Made by a program: the position numbers and the translations under genes
NCBI GenBank assembly: GCA_037446395.1
Contig: JBBIIP010000045.1
Location: 1 to 12,016 of the forward strand
Reading direction: 5' to 3'
Source: JAAYJT01 sp037446395
GTDB taxonomy: Bacteria > Bacteroidota > Bacteroidia > Bacteroidales > JAAYJT01
DNA length: 12,016 bases
Notes under the pieces: generated by a model
What the model saw: only the letters and a program-made list of their open reading frames with translations
What the model was told of the DNA's origin: nothing
The model's database searches: none
In this document: positions 1 to 6,168 of the stretch, piece by piece
Position numbering within the stretch: the stretch's first letter is position 1
Layout of the letters: every line of letters starts with the position of its first letter

Positions 1-1294
1 TGCGGAGTTCATCCACCATATCACGTTTTTCCCAGGAGAAAAACTCAACCTTCACAAGCGATTTCCGGCAATTATTTCCATTGCCTTGTGGGCTAAGGGT
101 CTTGGGGTCGTAGCAAACCTCAACTTCTTTGGTGTATGGTTGACGCCCAAAATGGCCATACGTAGCGGTTGGAAGGAAAATGGGGTTTTTTAATCCAAAG
201 CGTTTGATGATCGAATAAGGCCGTAAATCAAATAGCTGTTCTATTTTGGACGATATCACATCATCGGTCATCGTCATGCCATTTAAATTTTTGACTTTGG
301 CTGTGCCATAGGTGTTTATGTGTAAACTAACCGGATCGGCTTTTCCGATGGCATAAGCAACCTGCACCAACACCCTGTCGGCGATTCCGGCAGCAACCAT
401 ATTCAGGGCAATATGACGTGCAGCGTAGGCTGCCGAACGATCAACCTTTGATGAATCTTTTCCGCTGAACGCCCCCCCACCATGAGCTCCATGCCCTCCA
501 TAGGTGTCAACAATAATTTTTCGGCCGGTGAGTCCGGTGTCGCCGTGCGGCCCGCCGATTACAAATTTCCCGGTTGGATTTACCAATAATCTGAAATCAG
601 AATTAAAAAGTTCTTTGACCTTTTCAGAAAGCGTATTTACTTTGAGCGCCCTTGGAATCAAGATGTTGCGGATGTCTTTTTCGATCTGAATGCGCATCTC
701 TTCGTCGTTGGCAAAAGGATCGTGCTGTGTCGAAATTACAACAGTATGCAGGCGCTGTGCAATTCCTTGGTCATTATATTCGACTGTTACCTGCGATTTG
801 CTATCGGGGCGTAGATACGTCATTTGTTTGCCTTCATGCCGAATAGCAGCCAGCTCCTGCAATAGCACATGCGCCAGCTCAATTGTTAGGGGCATGTAGT
901 TTTCCATCTCATTAGTGGCATATCCAAACATCATACCCTGGTCGCCGGCTCCCTGTTCTTCCTCTGTTGTGCGATCTACGCCTTGCGCAATGTCAGGGCT
1001 TTGATCATGAATCGTACTAATTACACCGCAAGAGTTATACTCAAAAAAGAGTTCGCCTTTGGTGTAGCCGATATCTTTGATGGTTTTGCGCACAACATCC
1101 TGCACATCAATATAGCAGCGGGTTCTCACCTCGCCACTACACACCACAAGACCTGTGGTAACGAGTGTTTCACAGGCAACTTTCGATTCAGGGTCGTGGC
1201 GCAGAAACTCGTCGAGTAACGCATCCGAGATCTGATCGGCGATTTTATCAGGGTGGCCTTCTGAAACCGACTCTGATGTGAATAGATAACTCAT
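1..1294 (-). CDS. metK: S-adenosylmethionine synthetase (methionine adenosyltransferase), 3' end cut by window edge
   Basis: Makes S-adenosylmethionine from methionine and ATP in the cytoplasm, releasing phosphate and pyrophosphate. The reading frame is open from the ATG at 1294 to the window edge and gives 431 complete codons. The start MSYLFTSESVSEGHPDK is the canonical MetK N-terminus, with the ATP-binding GHPDK at residues 13-17. The two family signatures are present: GAGDQGMMFGYA at about 115-126 and GGGAFSGKD at 272-280. The visible end (SWEKRDMVDELR) resembles the last stretch of Bacteroidota MetK, usually about 430 residues, so probably only a few codons and the stop are missing. It follows gldA on the same strand after 137 bases and has its own candidate -7 box, so separate transcription is likely. 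Nothing looks broken. Identity is nearly certain; only the C-terminus is unseen. Confidence 0.97.
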   Translation of the reverse strand, partial: MSYLFTSESVSEGHPDKIADQISDALLDEFLRHDPESKVACETLVTTGLVVCSGEVRTRCYIDVQDVVRKTIKDIGYTKGELFFEYNSCGVISTIHDQSPDIAQGVDRTTEEEQGAGDQGMMFGYATNEMENYMPLTIELAHVLLQELAAIRHEGKQMTYLRPDSKSQVTVEYNDQGIAQRLHTVVISTQHDPFANDEEMRIQIEKDIRNILIPRALKVNTLSEKVKELFNSDFRLLVNPTGKFVIGGPHGDTGLTGRKIIVDTYGGHGAHGGGAFSGKDSSKVDRSAAYAARHIALNMVAAGIADRVLVQVAYAIGKADPVSLHINTYGTAKVKNLNGMTMTDDVISSKIEQLFDLRPYSIIKRFGLKNPIFLPTATYGHFGRQPYTKEVEVCYDPKTLSPQGNGNNCRKSLVKVEFFSWEKRDMVDELR

Positions 1295-1328
1295 TTGTTG
1301 AGGTTTGTTAATAGGTAGTTGAAGGTCG

Positions 1329-1336
1329 CAAAATTA
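1329..1336 (-). promoter_or_regulatory. Candidate -7 box of metK
   Basis: On the minus strand this reads TAATTTTG, a match to the Bacteroidota -7 consensus TAnnTTTG, 34 bases before the metK ATG. I found no TTG at the proper distance upstream, so only half of the promoter is supported. Confidence 0.4.
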
Positions 1337-1431
1337 ATGAAAATCTCAATAGCATAGAGTTGCCTCATCAGGGCTCTTAAAAGCTGGCTTGAAAATATAA
1401 AAACCGGACAAGGAGTCAAAGCCAGAAAACA

Positions 1432-2099
1432 TCAAGAAGTCAGGTTCCTGAAAATACTTTCCAGACGGGTGGATGATTTCTGCATCGAAAGTACCGATAG
1501 ATTGTTCTCAACCGCAAATTTGAATACTTCAGGCCTGATATCGGTATGATCTTTGGGCGATAATTGCCAGGTATTGCTGTTTAATCGAACCACCTGGCCC
1601 ACATTCCTGATTTTTAGCAGCAATTNNNNNNNNNNNNNNNNNNNNNNNNNNNNNNNNNNNNNNNNNNNNNNNNNNNNNNNNNNNNNNNNNNNNNNNNNNN
1701 NNNNNNNNNNNNNNNNNNNNNNNNNTCACGGGCAAGTCCGGTAATTTCTATCATTTCTGCGATTCGCTTTTCCGCATGGTTGCCGATATGATGAATCCCG
1801 GCCACAAATTTCAGGTATTCGCGTACATACATTTCGGGATACAGCGGGTTGCTCTCAGGCAAATAACCTATGCGTTTTTTAACCTCCATCGGGCTATCCT
1901 GAACATCAAATCCGCAAACCATAGCCTGTCCTGAAGTTGGAGGAATGAAACAGGTAAGAATTTTCATCATTGTTGATTTACCTGCCCCGTTAGGCCCAAG
2001 AAAACCAACAATTTCTCCTTCATTGATGCTGAATGAGATATTGTTCAACGCCAGCTGCGTCCCATAGCTTTTTGTGATCTGCTCAACTCTTATTGACAT
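1432..2099 (-). CDS. gldA: GldA-type ABC transporter ATP-binding subunit, interrupted by an assembly gap
   Basis: ATPase subunit of an ABC exporter, cytoplasmic and membrane-associated. GldA partners GldF and GldG in gliding flavobacteria, but homologues are widespread in non-gliding Bacteroidota. From the ATG at 2099, 124 residues are visible: the start MSIRVEQITKSYG, Walker A GPNGAGKS at 35-42, and YLPESNPLY at 80-88 with Glu in place of the Q-loop Gln, as I recall for GldA. After the N-run the last 63 codons are readable (1434-1623, stop 1432-1434), including DIRPEVFKFA and an ending LESIFRNLTS that matches the GldA C-terminus. The signature motif and Walker B must lie in the missing part. 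GldA is about 300 residues, so roughly 110 are absent, far more than 100 bases. The two ends are also out of frame across 100 N. I infer an intact gene with a mis-sized gap rather than a pseudogene. The partner genes are not in view. Confidence 0.85.
1626..1725. other. Assembly gap, exactly 100 N
   Basis: A run of exactly 100 unknown bases, the usual scaffold placeholder for a gap of unknown length. It removes the middle of the gldA coding region. From the frames of the flanking coding sequence, an intact gene needs a gap length of 3n+2, which 100 is not. Any translation through the run is meaningless. Confidence 0.97.
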
Positions 2100-2152
2100 T
2101 TTTTCCTCCGATTAGCGGCCTTACATCATCCGTAGGGCAGGGCTCCAAAAAA

Positions 2153-2169
2153 TAATTTTGGCAAAATTA
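2153..2169. repeat. Perfect 8-bp palindrome with 1-base centre, holding a -7 box on each strand
   Basis: The sequence TAATTTTGGCAAAATTA is an exact inverted repeat. The minus-strand arm (2162-2169) reads TAATTTTG and matches TAnnTTTG, placed to serve gldA with a leader of about 55 bases. The plus-strand arm (2153-2160) has the same match facing rplM. Neither has a convincing TTG at the -33 distance. It could be the gldA promoter with a fortuitous mirror, or an operator. Confidence 0.5.
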
Positions 2170-2314
2170 CTGAAATTGAACCAGCATTTTCGATTTCGTT
2201 TCTAAAAGACCAGTTGCTGGGAGGCCCGATTCAATGCTTTGCTTGACAAAACCTGATAAAAAACCTATTACACGAAACCTATCTCGGGTTTAAATAAAAA
2301 TATTTCGATGATAT

Positions 2315-2345
2315 TTTGCTATAATAAAATATAATCCTACCTTTG
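2315..2345 (+). promoter_or_regulatory. Promoter of the rplM-rpsI-rpsB-tsf operon
   Basis: TTTG at 2315-2318, a 19-base spacer, then TACCTTTG at 2338-2345. This matches the Bacteroidota housekeeping promoter (TTTG at -33, TAnnTTTG at -7) in both elements and spacing. It lies in very AT-rich DNA, as expected for a strong ribosomal-protein promoter. Transcription should start near 2350, leaving a leader of about 45 bases. Confidence 0.8.
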
Positions 2346-2349
2346 CACC

Positions 2350-2395
2350 CCTTTTTGAAAGGAAGTCAGGATTATCAAAAGTACTGTAAATTGCA
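2350..2395 (+). promoter_or_regulatory. Short 5' leader of rplM with a small hairpin
   Basis: Predicted untranslated leader between the promoter and the rplM ATG. It begins with a small hairpin, CCTTT (2350-2354), loop TTG, AAAGG (2358-2362), followed by GGAAGTCAGG and an A-rich stretch. Autoregulatory leaders before L13 genes occur in several bacterial groups. Whether this one binds L13 cannot be told from sequence alone. Confidence 0.35.
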
Positions 2396-2851
2396 ATGAA
2401 TACAATATCTTACAAAACAATCTCTGCCAACAACGAAACCGTTGTAAAGGAATGGCTGCTGGTGGATGCCGAAAACCTGGTGCTTGGAAGAATGGCCTCT
2501 GCGGTAGCCATGTTGCTTAGGGGCAAGCACAAGCCCTCCTTCACCCCGCACGTTGATTGTGGCGACAATGTCATCATTATCAATGCTGATAAGGTGCGCC
2601 TCACAGGACAAAAGTGGGACGATAAGGAATATATCAGGCATTCAGGGTATCCGGGCGGGCAACGCCGCCTCAGCGCCAAACAGGTTTCAAAAGTAAAGCC
2701 CACCGCCATTGTTGAGCAGGCCATCAAAGGAATGTTGCCTAAAAACACACTTGGCAGCGAGTTGTTCAGAAATCTGAAGGTTTATGTCGGTACCGAACAT
2801 CCCCACGAGGCTCAACAACCCAGGTTAATAGATCTTAAAACAATTAAATAA
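2396..2851 (+). CDS. rplM: 50S ribosomal protein L13
   Basis: Structural protein of the large ribosomal subunit that binds 23S rRNA early in assembly. The 151-residue product has the L13 core WLLVDAENLVLGRMAS (residues 20-35), then LRGKHKPSFTPHVDCGD, and a C-terminus with GMLPKN and YVGTEHPHEAQQP, all diagnostic. Length is normal for Bacteroidota. The ATG at 2396 is the first in frame and sits about 45 bases after the predicted transcription start. It is the first gene of a four-gene translation operon, and rpsI begins 12 bases after its stop. Nothing unusual is seen in the protein. Confidence 0.98.
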   Translation: MNTISYKTISANNETVVKEWLLVDAENLVLGRMASAVAMLLRGKHKPSFTPHVDCGDNVIIINADKVRLTGQKWDDKEYIRHSGYPGGQRRLSAKQVSKVKPTAIVEQAIKGMLPKNTLGSELFRNLKVYVGTEHPHEAQQPRLIDLKTIK

Positions 2852-2863
2852 TTAGGTTCAGAT

Positions 2864-3244
2864 ATGATCAACACATTAGGTAGAAGAAAAACCGCAGTTG
2901 CACGTGTTTACCTGAAGGATGGCAACGGAAGCATTATCATTAATGGCAGGGACTATAAAGAATACTTCCCGACATCCATGCTGCAGTATGTGGCTACCCA
3001 GGCTTTTGAAATTCTTGCGCTCGAAGGCAAATATGACGTCATGGCCAATATAAATGGCGGTGGCATCTCCGGACAGGCCGAATCATTGCGTTTAGGAATC
3101 TCAAAAGCGTTATGCGAAATAAATCCCGAGCATCGCCCGGCATTGAAAATAAAAGGCCTCCTGCGCCGCGACCCCCGCATGGTCGAACGAAAGAAACCCG
3201 GACAGAGAAAGGCCAGGAAAAGATTCCAGTTCAGCAAGCGTTAA
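2864..3244 (+). CDS. rpsI: 30S ribosomal protein S9
   Basis: Small-subunit protein whose C-terminal tail reaches into the decoding centre and contacts the P-site tRNA. The 126-residue product starts MINTLGRRKTAVARVYLKDG (the family GRRKTAVARV motif) and carries the central NGGGISGQAESLRLGISKAL. It ends KKPGQRKARKRFQFSKR, where the final SKR is the conserved tRNA-contacting tip. Length is normal. It is almost certainly co-transcribed with rplM, 12 bases upstream, in the rplM-rpsI pairing found across bacteria. A 107-base spacer with a long hairpin separates it from rpsB. Confidence 0.98.
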   Translation: MINTLGRRKTAVARVYLKDGNGSIIINGRDYKEYFPTSMLQYVATQAFEILALEGKYDVMANINGGGISGQAESLRLGISKALCEINPEHRPALKIKGLLRRDPRMVERKKPGQRKARKRFQFSKR

Positions 3245-3273
3245 TATTCAGATAATAATCTGTTTAGTATCCA

Positions 3274-3321
3274 AATTGCCGGGACTCCTCCTTAGTTAGG
3301 GCTACCTGGCAATTGATTTTT
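3274..3321 (+). promoter_or_regulatory. Long hairpin followed by a T-run between rpsI and rpsB (leader, attenuator or partial terminator)
   Basis: Arms AATTGCCGGG (3274-3283) and CCTGGCAATT (3305-3314) form a 10-bp stem with one G-T pair. The 21-base loop contains a smaller stem, CCT (3290-3292) with AGG (3298-3300). A five-T run follows at 3317-3321. No TAnnTTTG box lies between it and rpsB, so rpsB should be reached by readthrough from rplM-rpsI. The element could therefore tune rpsB-tsf output, either as a partial terminator or as an S2-responsive leader. The stem is seen; the role is inferred. Confidence 0.55.
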
Positions 3322-3351
3322 AAAAGGAAAGTAAACATTAATTAAAAACCC

Positions 3352-4254
3352 ATGCCACAAGTAACATTTGACCAACTTTTAGATGCTGGTGCCCATTTTG
3401 GCCACCTCAAAAGAAAATGGAATCCGAACATGGCTCCTTATATTTTTATGGAGCGCAACGGAATCCATATTATTGACCTTTATAAAACGCAAGCCAAGCT
3501 CGAAGAAGCTGCCGCTGCCATGAAACAAATCGCCAAGTCTGGCAAGAAGATTCTTTTTGTCGCCACCAAGAAACAAGCAAAAGACATTGTGGCCAATTTC
3601 TCGAAGAGCGTAAACATGCCCTATGTGACTGAACGTTGGCCAGGTGGCATGCTCACTAATTTTGCCACCATCCGCAAGGCAGTCAGAAAAATGTCGTCCA
3701 TAGACAAATTGATGGTCAATGAGAACTTTGAGCGTTTTTCAAAACGTGAACGTTTGCAAATTTCGCGCGAGCGGGCAAAACTCGAAAAACAGCTTGGAAG
3801 TATTGCCGATTTGAACCGCCTGCCCTCTGCCTTGTTTGTTGTTGATATTATGAAAGAACACATTGCAGTGGCCGAGGCACGCAAACTCAACATCCCTACC
3901 ATTGCTATTGTAGATACCAACTCAAATCCAAACGAAGTTGATTTTCCTATCCCTGCCAATGATGATGCTTCAAAATCAATTTCACTGATACTATCCAGGG
4001 TGGTTGAAGCCATGAACGAAGGTCTTGCAGAAAGGAAGTTCGATCGCGATAAACGTGATGAAGATGAACGCGATGAATACGAAAGAGATGAATTTGGTGA
4101 CATAATCTATCCTGAAGATGACGAGGACGAAGGCCTGACCCATAAGGAAAAATTGGAAAAAGCCGCTAAACGTGCGCAAGAAGAGGGCGAAGAAAAAGGA
4201 CGCAGACCACGCAAAGTCCTAACAAAAGCTCCACCCAGAAGGACTCAACGTTAA
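3352..4254 (+). CDS. rpsB: 30S ribosomal protein S2 with long charged C-terminal tail
   Basis: Small-subunit protein that binds at the head-body junction of the 30S particle and is added late in assembly. Residues 1 to about 228 are a standard S2: VTFDQLLDAGAHFGHLKRKWNP at the start, KKILFVATKKQAKDIV at 65-80, RWPGGMLTNF at 95-104, and PTIAIVDTNSNP at 182-193. The usual length is about 230-280 residues; this one is 300. The extra part is highly charged: acidic residues 231-260, including three tandem five-residue repeats, then a mixed basic region ending KAPPRRTQR. The reading frame runs through without a break, so the tail is real coding sequence. It lies 107 bases after rpsI and 45 bases before tsf, the common rpsB-tsf pairing. 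Confidence 0.97.
   Translation: MPQVTFDQLLDAGAHFGHLKRKWNPNMAPYIFMERNGIHIIDLYKTQAKLEEAAAAMKQIAKSGKKILFVATKKQAKDIVANFSKSVNMPYVTERWPGGMLTNFATIRKAVRKMSSIDKLMVNENFERFSKRERLQISRERAKLEKQLGSIADLNRLPSALFVVDIMKEHIAVAEARKLNIPTIAIVDTNSNPNEVDFPIPANDDASKSISLILSRVVEAMNEGLAERKFDRDKRDEDERDEYERDEFGDIIYPEDDEDEGLTHKEKLEKAAKRAQEEGEEKGRRPRKVLTKAPPRRTQR
4054..4098 (+). repeat. Three degenerate 15-bp tandem repeats inside rpsB
   Basis: Units at 4054-4068, 4069-4083 and 4084-4098 encode RDEDE, RDEYE and RDEFG (S2 residues 235-249). The core R-D-E is kept in each while the codons vary at third positions. The preceding residues DRDK may be an older, decayed unit. This looks like in-frame tandem duplication in a disordered tail. 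Confidence 0.65.
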
Positions 4255-4299
4255 TTGGACCGGAATTACTCAAAAAAACAAATATTATATAAGAATACT

Positions 4300-5136
4300 A
4301 TGACAAATATAACAGCAGCCGATGTAAACAAGCTCAGGCAAATCACCGGTGCAGGAATGATGGATTGTAAACATGCACTTATCGAAAGCCAAGGCGACTT
4401 CGACTTAGCCATTGAGAATTTGCGCAAGAAAGGCCAAAAAGTGGCAAACAAACGCGCCGATCGCAATGCCAATGAAGGAATTGTAATTGCCAAAACAAAT
4501 GATACCAAAGATTTTGGTGCAATGATCATGCTCAACTGCGAAACTGATTTCGTAGCCAAGAACCAGGAATTTATTGAACTTGCAAACACAATCAGCAATA
4601 TGGCTATCGCCCACAAAGTGCAGAGCCTTGACGAATTGACTGCCTTATCAATCAATGGAGTAAGTATTGCAGATAAGGTGCTTGAAATGACAGGAAAAAC
4701 AGGAGAAAAGACTACCCTTGCACATTGCCAGGTTGTGAATGCCCCCATCGTTTTTGCCTATAATCATCATGGAAACCGCCTTGGCAGCATGGCCGGCTTC
4801 AACATGAAAGATGTTGAGGGCATCAATGATCTTGGAAAAGATGTCGTCATGCAGATTGCAGCTATGAATCCAATTGCAATTGATAAGGACGATGTGGATC
4901 AAAACATCATTGACAAGGAAATTGAAATTGGTAAAGAAATTGCAATGCAGGAAGGCAAGCCCGCCGAACTGGCCGAAAAAATTGCAATGGGCAAGCTGGG
5001 TAAGTTTTTCAAGGAAAGCACACTGATGAACCAGGATTTTATCAGAGACAACACCATTACCATACGCGACCATATGGCCAAACTCAACAAAAGCCTAAAA
5101 ATCACAGATATCAAACGATTGATGCTTGGTGCATAA
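4300..5136 (+). CDS. tsf: Translation elongation factor Ts
   Basis: Guanine-nucleotide exchange factor that releases GDP from EF-Tu so it can be reloaded with GTP. The 278-residue product begins MTNITAADVNKLRQITGAGM, a typical UBA-like N-terminal domain, followed by MDCKHAL and KKGQKVANKRADR. The EF-Tu-contacting motif TDFVAKN is at residues 82-88. The frame stays open upstream to a TTG directly after the rpsB stop, but the ATG at 4300 matches the family start and is preferred. Length is normal for Bacteroidota EF-Ts. It is the last gene of the rplM-rpsI-rpsB-tsf operon and is followed almost at once by a strong terminator. Confidence 0.97.
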   Translation: MTNITAADVNKLRQITGAGMMDCKHALIESQGDFDLAIENLRKKGQKVANKRADRNANEGIVIAKTNDTKDFGAMIMLNCETDFVAKNQEFIELANTISNMAIAHKVQSLDELTALSINGVSIADKVLEMTGKTGEKTTLAHCQVVNAPIVFAYNHHGNRLGSMAGFNMKDVEGINDLGKDVVMQIAAMNPIAIDKDDVDQNIIDKEIEIGKEIAMQEGKPAELAEKIAMGKLGKFFKESTLMNQDFIRDNTITIRDHMAKLNKSLKITDIKRLMLGA

Positions 5137-5168
5137 AAAAAGAGGGAAGCGATTCCCTCTTTTTTTTT
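5135..5168 (+). terminator. Strong bidirectional intrinsic terminator after tsf
   Basis: AGAGGGAA (5141-5148), loop GCGA (a GNRA tetraloop), TTCCCTCT (5153-5160), flanked by an A-run before and a T-run after. The stem can extend through the A/T flanks. It directly follows the tsf stop codon. Read on the other strand it also has a T-run, so it can stop the convergent transporter gene ending at 5222 as well. Confidence 0.92.
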
Positions 5169-5221
5169 ACCTGCTATTGGTCTGAATTCTTTTATCGTGC
5201 AGGTGCAGAAGTGCTTTAATT

Positions 5222-6103
5222 TCAAAGCGATGCTTCAGTTTTCTTTGGCGCCAGGTTGGCCCAGGCAATGATAAATCCGGCTGTCATAAACATAATCAGG
5301 CTATAAATAGCCGGCGATATGGCAATGATATTGTTATGCAAAAGGGTGCTGGCAATGGTGATTCCCAAGGTGCCATTTTGAATTCCCGATTCGATTGATA
5401 TGGTAATGCTTTGCGCCCGGTTAAGTCTCAGCCATCTCGATGAGTAGTAGCCAATAAATAGCATCGAAGCATTCAATGACAGCGCGATTGGCCCCACATC
5501 TTTAAAGGACTGAATAAAAATATCTTTGTTGGTCATGATGGCAGCCATAATGATCAGAAACAGCAGTGCCCCCGACACGATTTTAACAGGTTTTTCCATT
5601 TTGTTGGCAAATGCGATGGCTTTATTGCGAATAAACATCCCAATGGCTACCGGTAACAAGGTAATAAGCATCAACTTTCCGATTGTATCGAGTATAGGAA
5701 GGGGAATATATGTGTCGTGTTGCATGAAGTGGGCAAGCGAAAAGTTCACGATTAAAGGAATGGTGATTACAGCAATAAGACTCGAAATGGCGGTCAGCGT
5801 AATTGAAAGCGCAGTATCGCCTTTGGAGATGTGTGCGATGAGGTTCGAAGTAGGCCCCCCGGGGCAGGCGGCCAAAACCATAATCCCAACAGCCAGCTCC
5901 GGGCTATCGAGTTTGAAAAGATAAAGCAAAATAAAGCCAACCAAAGGCAGCAAAATGATTTGATTGACTATGCCAATGGTTGTAGCTTTTGGATAGAGCA
6001 ATACCCTTTTGAAATCAAAAGGCGTCAGCGATAGCCCCATACCCAGCATAATAATAGCCAGGGACAATGGCATCAGGATGTCGGTTAGATAATTGGTTTC
6101 CAT
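5222..6103 (-). CDS. Bile acid:sodium symporter family (BASS/SBF) membrane transporter
   Basis: Sodium-coupled inner-membrane transporter of the bile acid:Na+ symporter fold. Substrates in this family range from bile acids to organic acids such as pyruvate and pantoate, and cannot be assigned here. The 293-residue protein is mostly hydrophobic, with about nine or ten membrane segments. CPGGPTSN (residues 80-87) and ESGIQNGTLG (238-247) are the two crossover-helix motifs; by comparison with the crystallised bacterial homologue, S86, N87, E238 and Q242 would be sodium ligands. No signal peptide beyond the first membrane helix is seen. It converges with tsf across the shared terminator and lies 64 bases downstream of the pullulanase gene on the same strand, so partial co-transcription is possible. 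The family is secure; bile salt transport in this organism is not implied. Confidence 0.9.
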   Translation of the reverse strand: METNYLTDILMPLSLAIIMLGMGLSLTPFDFKRVLLYPKATTIGIVNQIILLPLVGFILLYLFKLDSPELAVGIMVLAACPGGPTSNLIAHISKGDTALSITLTAISSLIAVITIPLIVNFSLAHFMQHDTYIPLPILDTIGKLMLITLLPVAIGMFIRNKAIAFANKMEKPVKIVSGALLFLIIMAAIMTNKDIFIQSFKDVGPIALSLNASMLFIGYYSSRWLRLNRAQSITISIESGIQNGTLGITIASTLLHNNIIAISPAIYSLIMFMTAGFIIAWANLAPKKTEASL

Positions 6104-6137
6104 AACTAAGGGGTGAATTAGTTGGTTAATAAAGCGA

Positions 6138-6168
6138 CAAGAATACGACTTTTTTCAGAAATCCCAAT
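6138..6168 (-). promoter_or_regulatory. Weak candidate promoter of the BASS transporter
   Basis: On the minus strand, ATTG (6165-6168), a 19-base spacer, and TATTCTTG (6138-6145), one mismatch from TAnnTTTG, lie 34 bases before the ATG. The upstream element touches the pullulanase stop codon. Spacing is right, but the -7 box is imperfect. Confidence 0.35.

Noticed and set aside
504..1219. Plus-strand open frames within metK
   Set aside because: All lie antisense to an unambiguous metK and resemble no family I know.
1384..1425. 7-bp inverted repeat CTGGCTT/AAGCCAG after gldA as a terminator
   Set aside because: The loop is 28 bases and only a short T-run follows on the gldA strand, so it is too weak to call.
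3621..4103. A 160-codon Ser-rich open frame antisense to rpsB
   Set aside because: Its composition reflects the complement of charged S2 codons. rpsB is certain, and no start signal or homology supports the antisense frame.
4255..4299. Longer EF-Ts from a TTG at 4255
   Set aside because: It abuts the rpsB stop, uses a rare start, and adds 15 residues not found in EF-Ts; the ATG at 4300 gives the canonical N-terminus.
4266..5073. Long hydrophobic open frames antisense to tsf
   Set aside because: They mirror EF-Ts codons on the opposite strand; apparent hydrophobicity is a common artefact of the complement.
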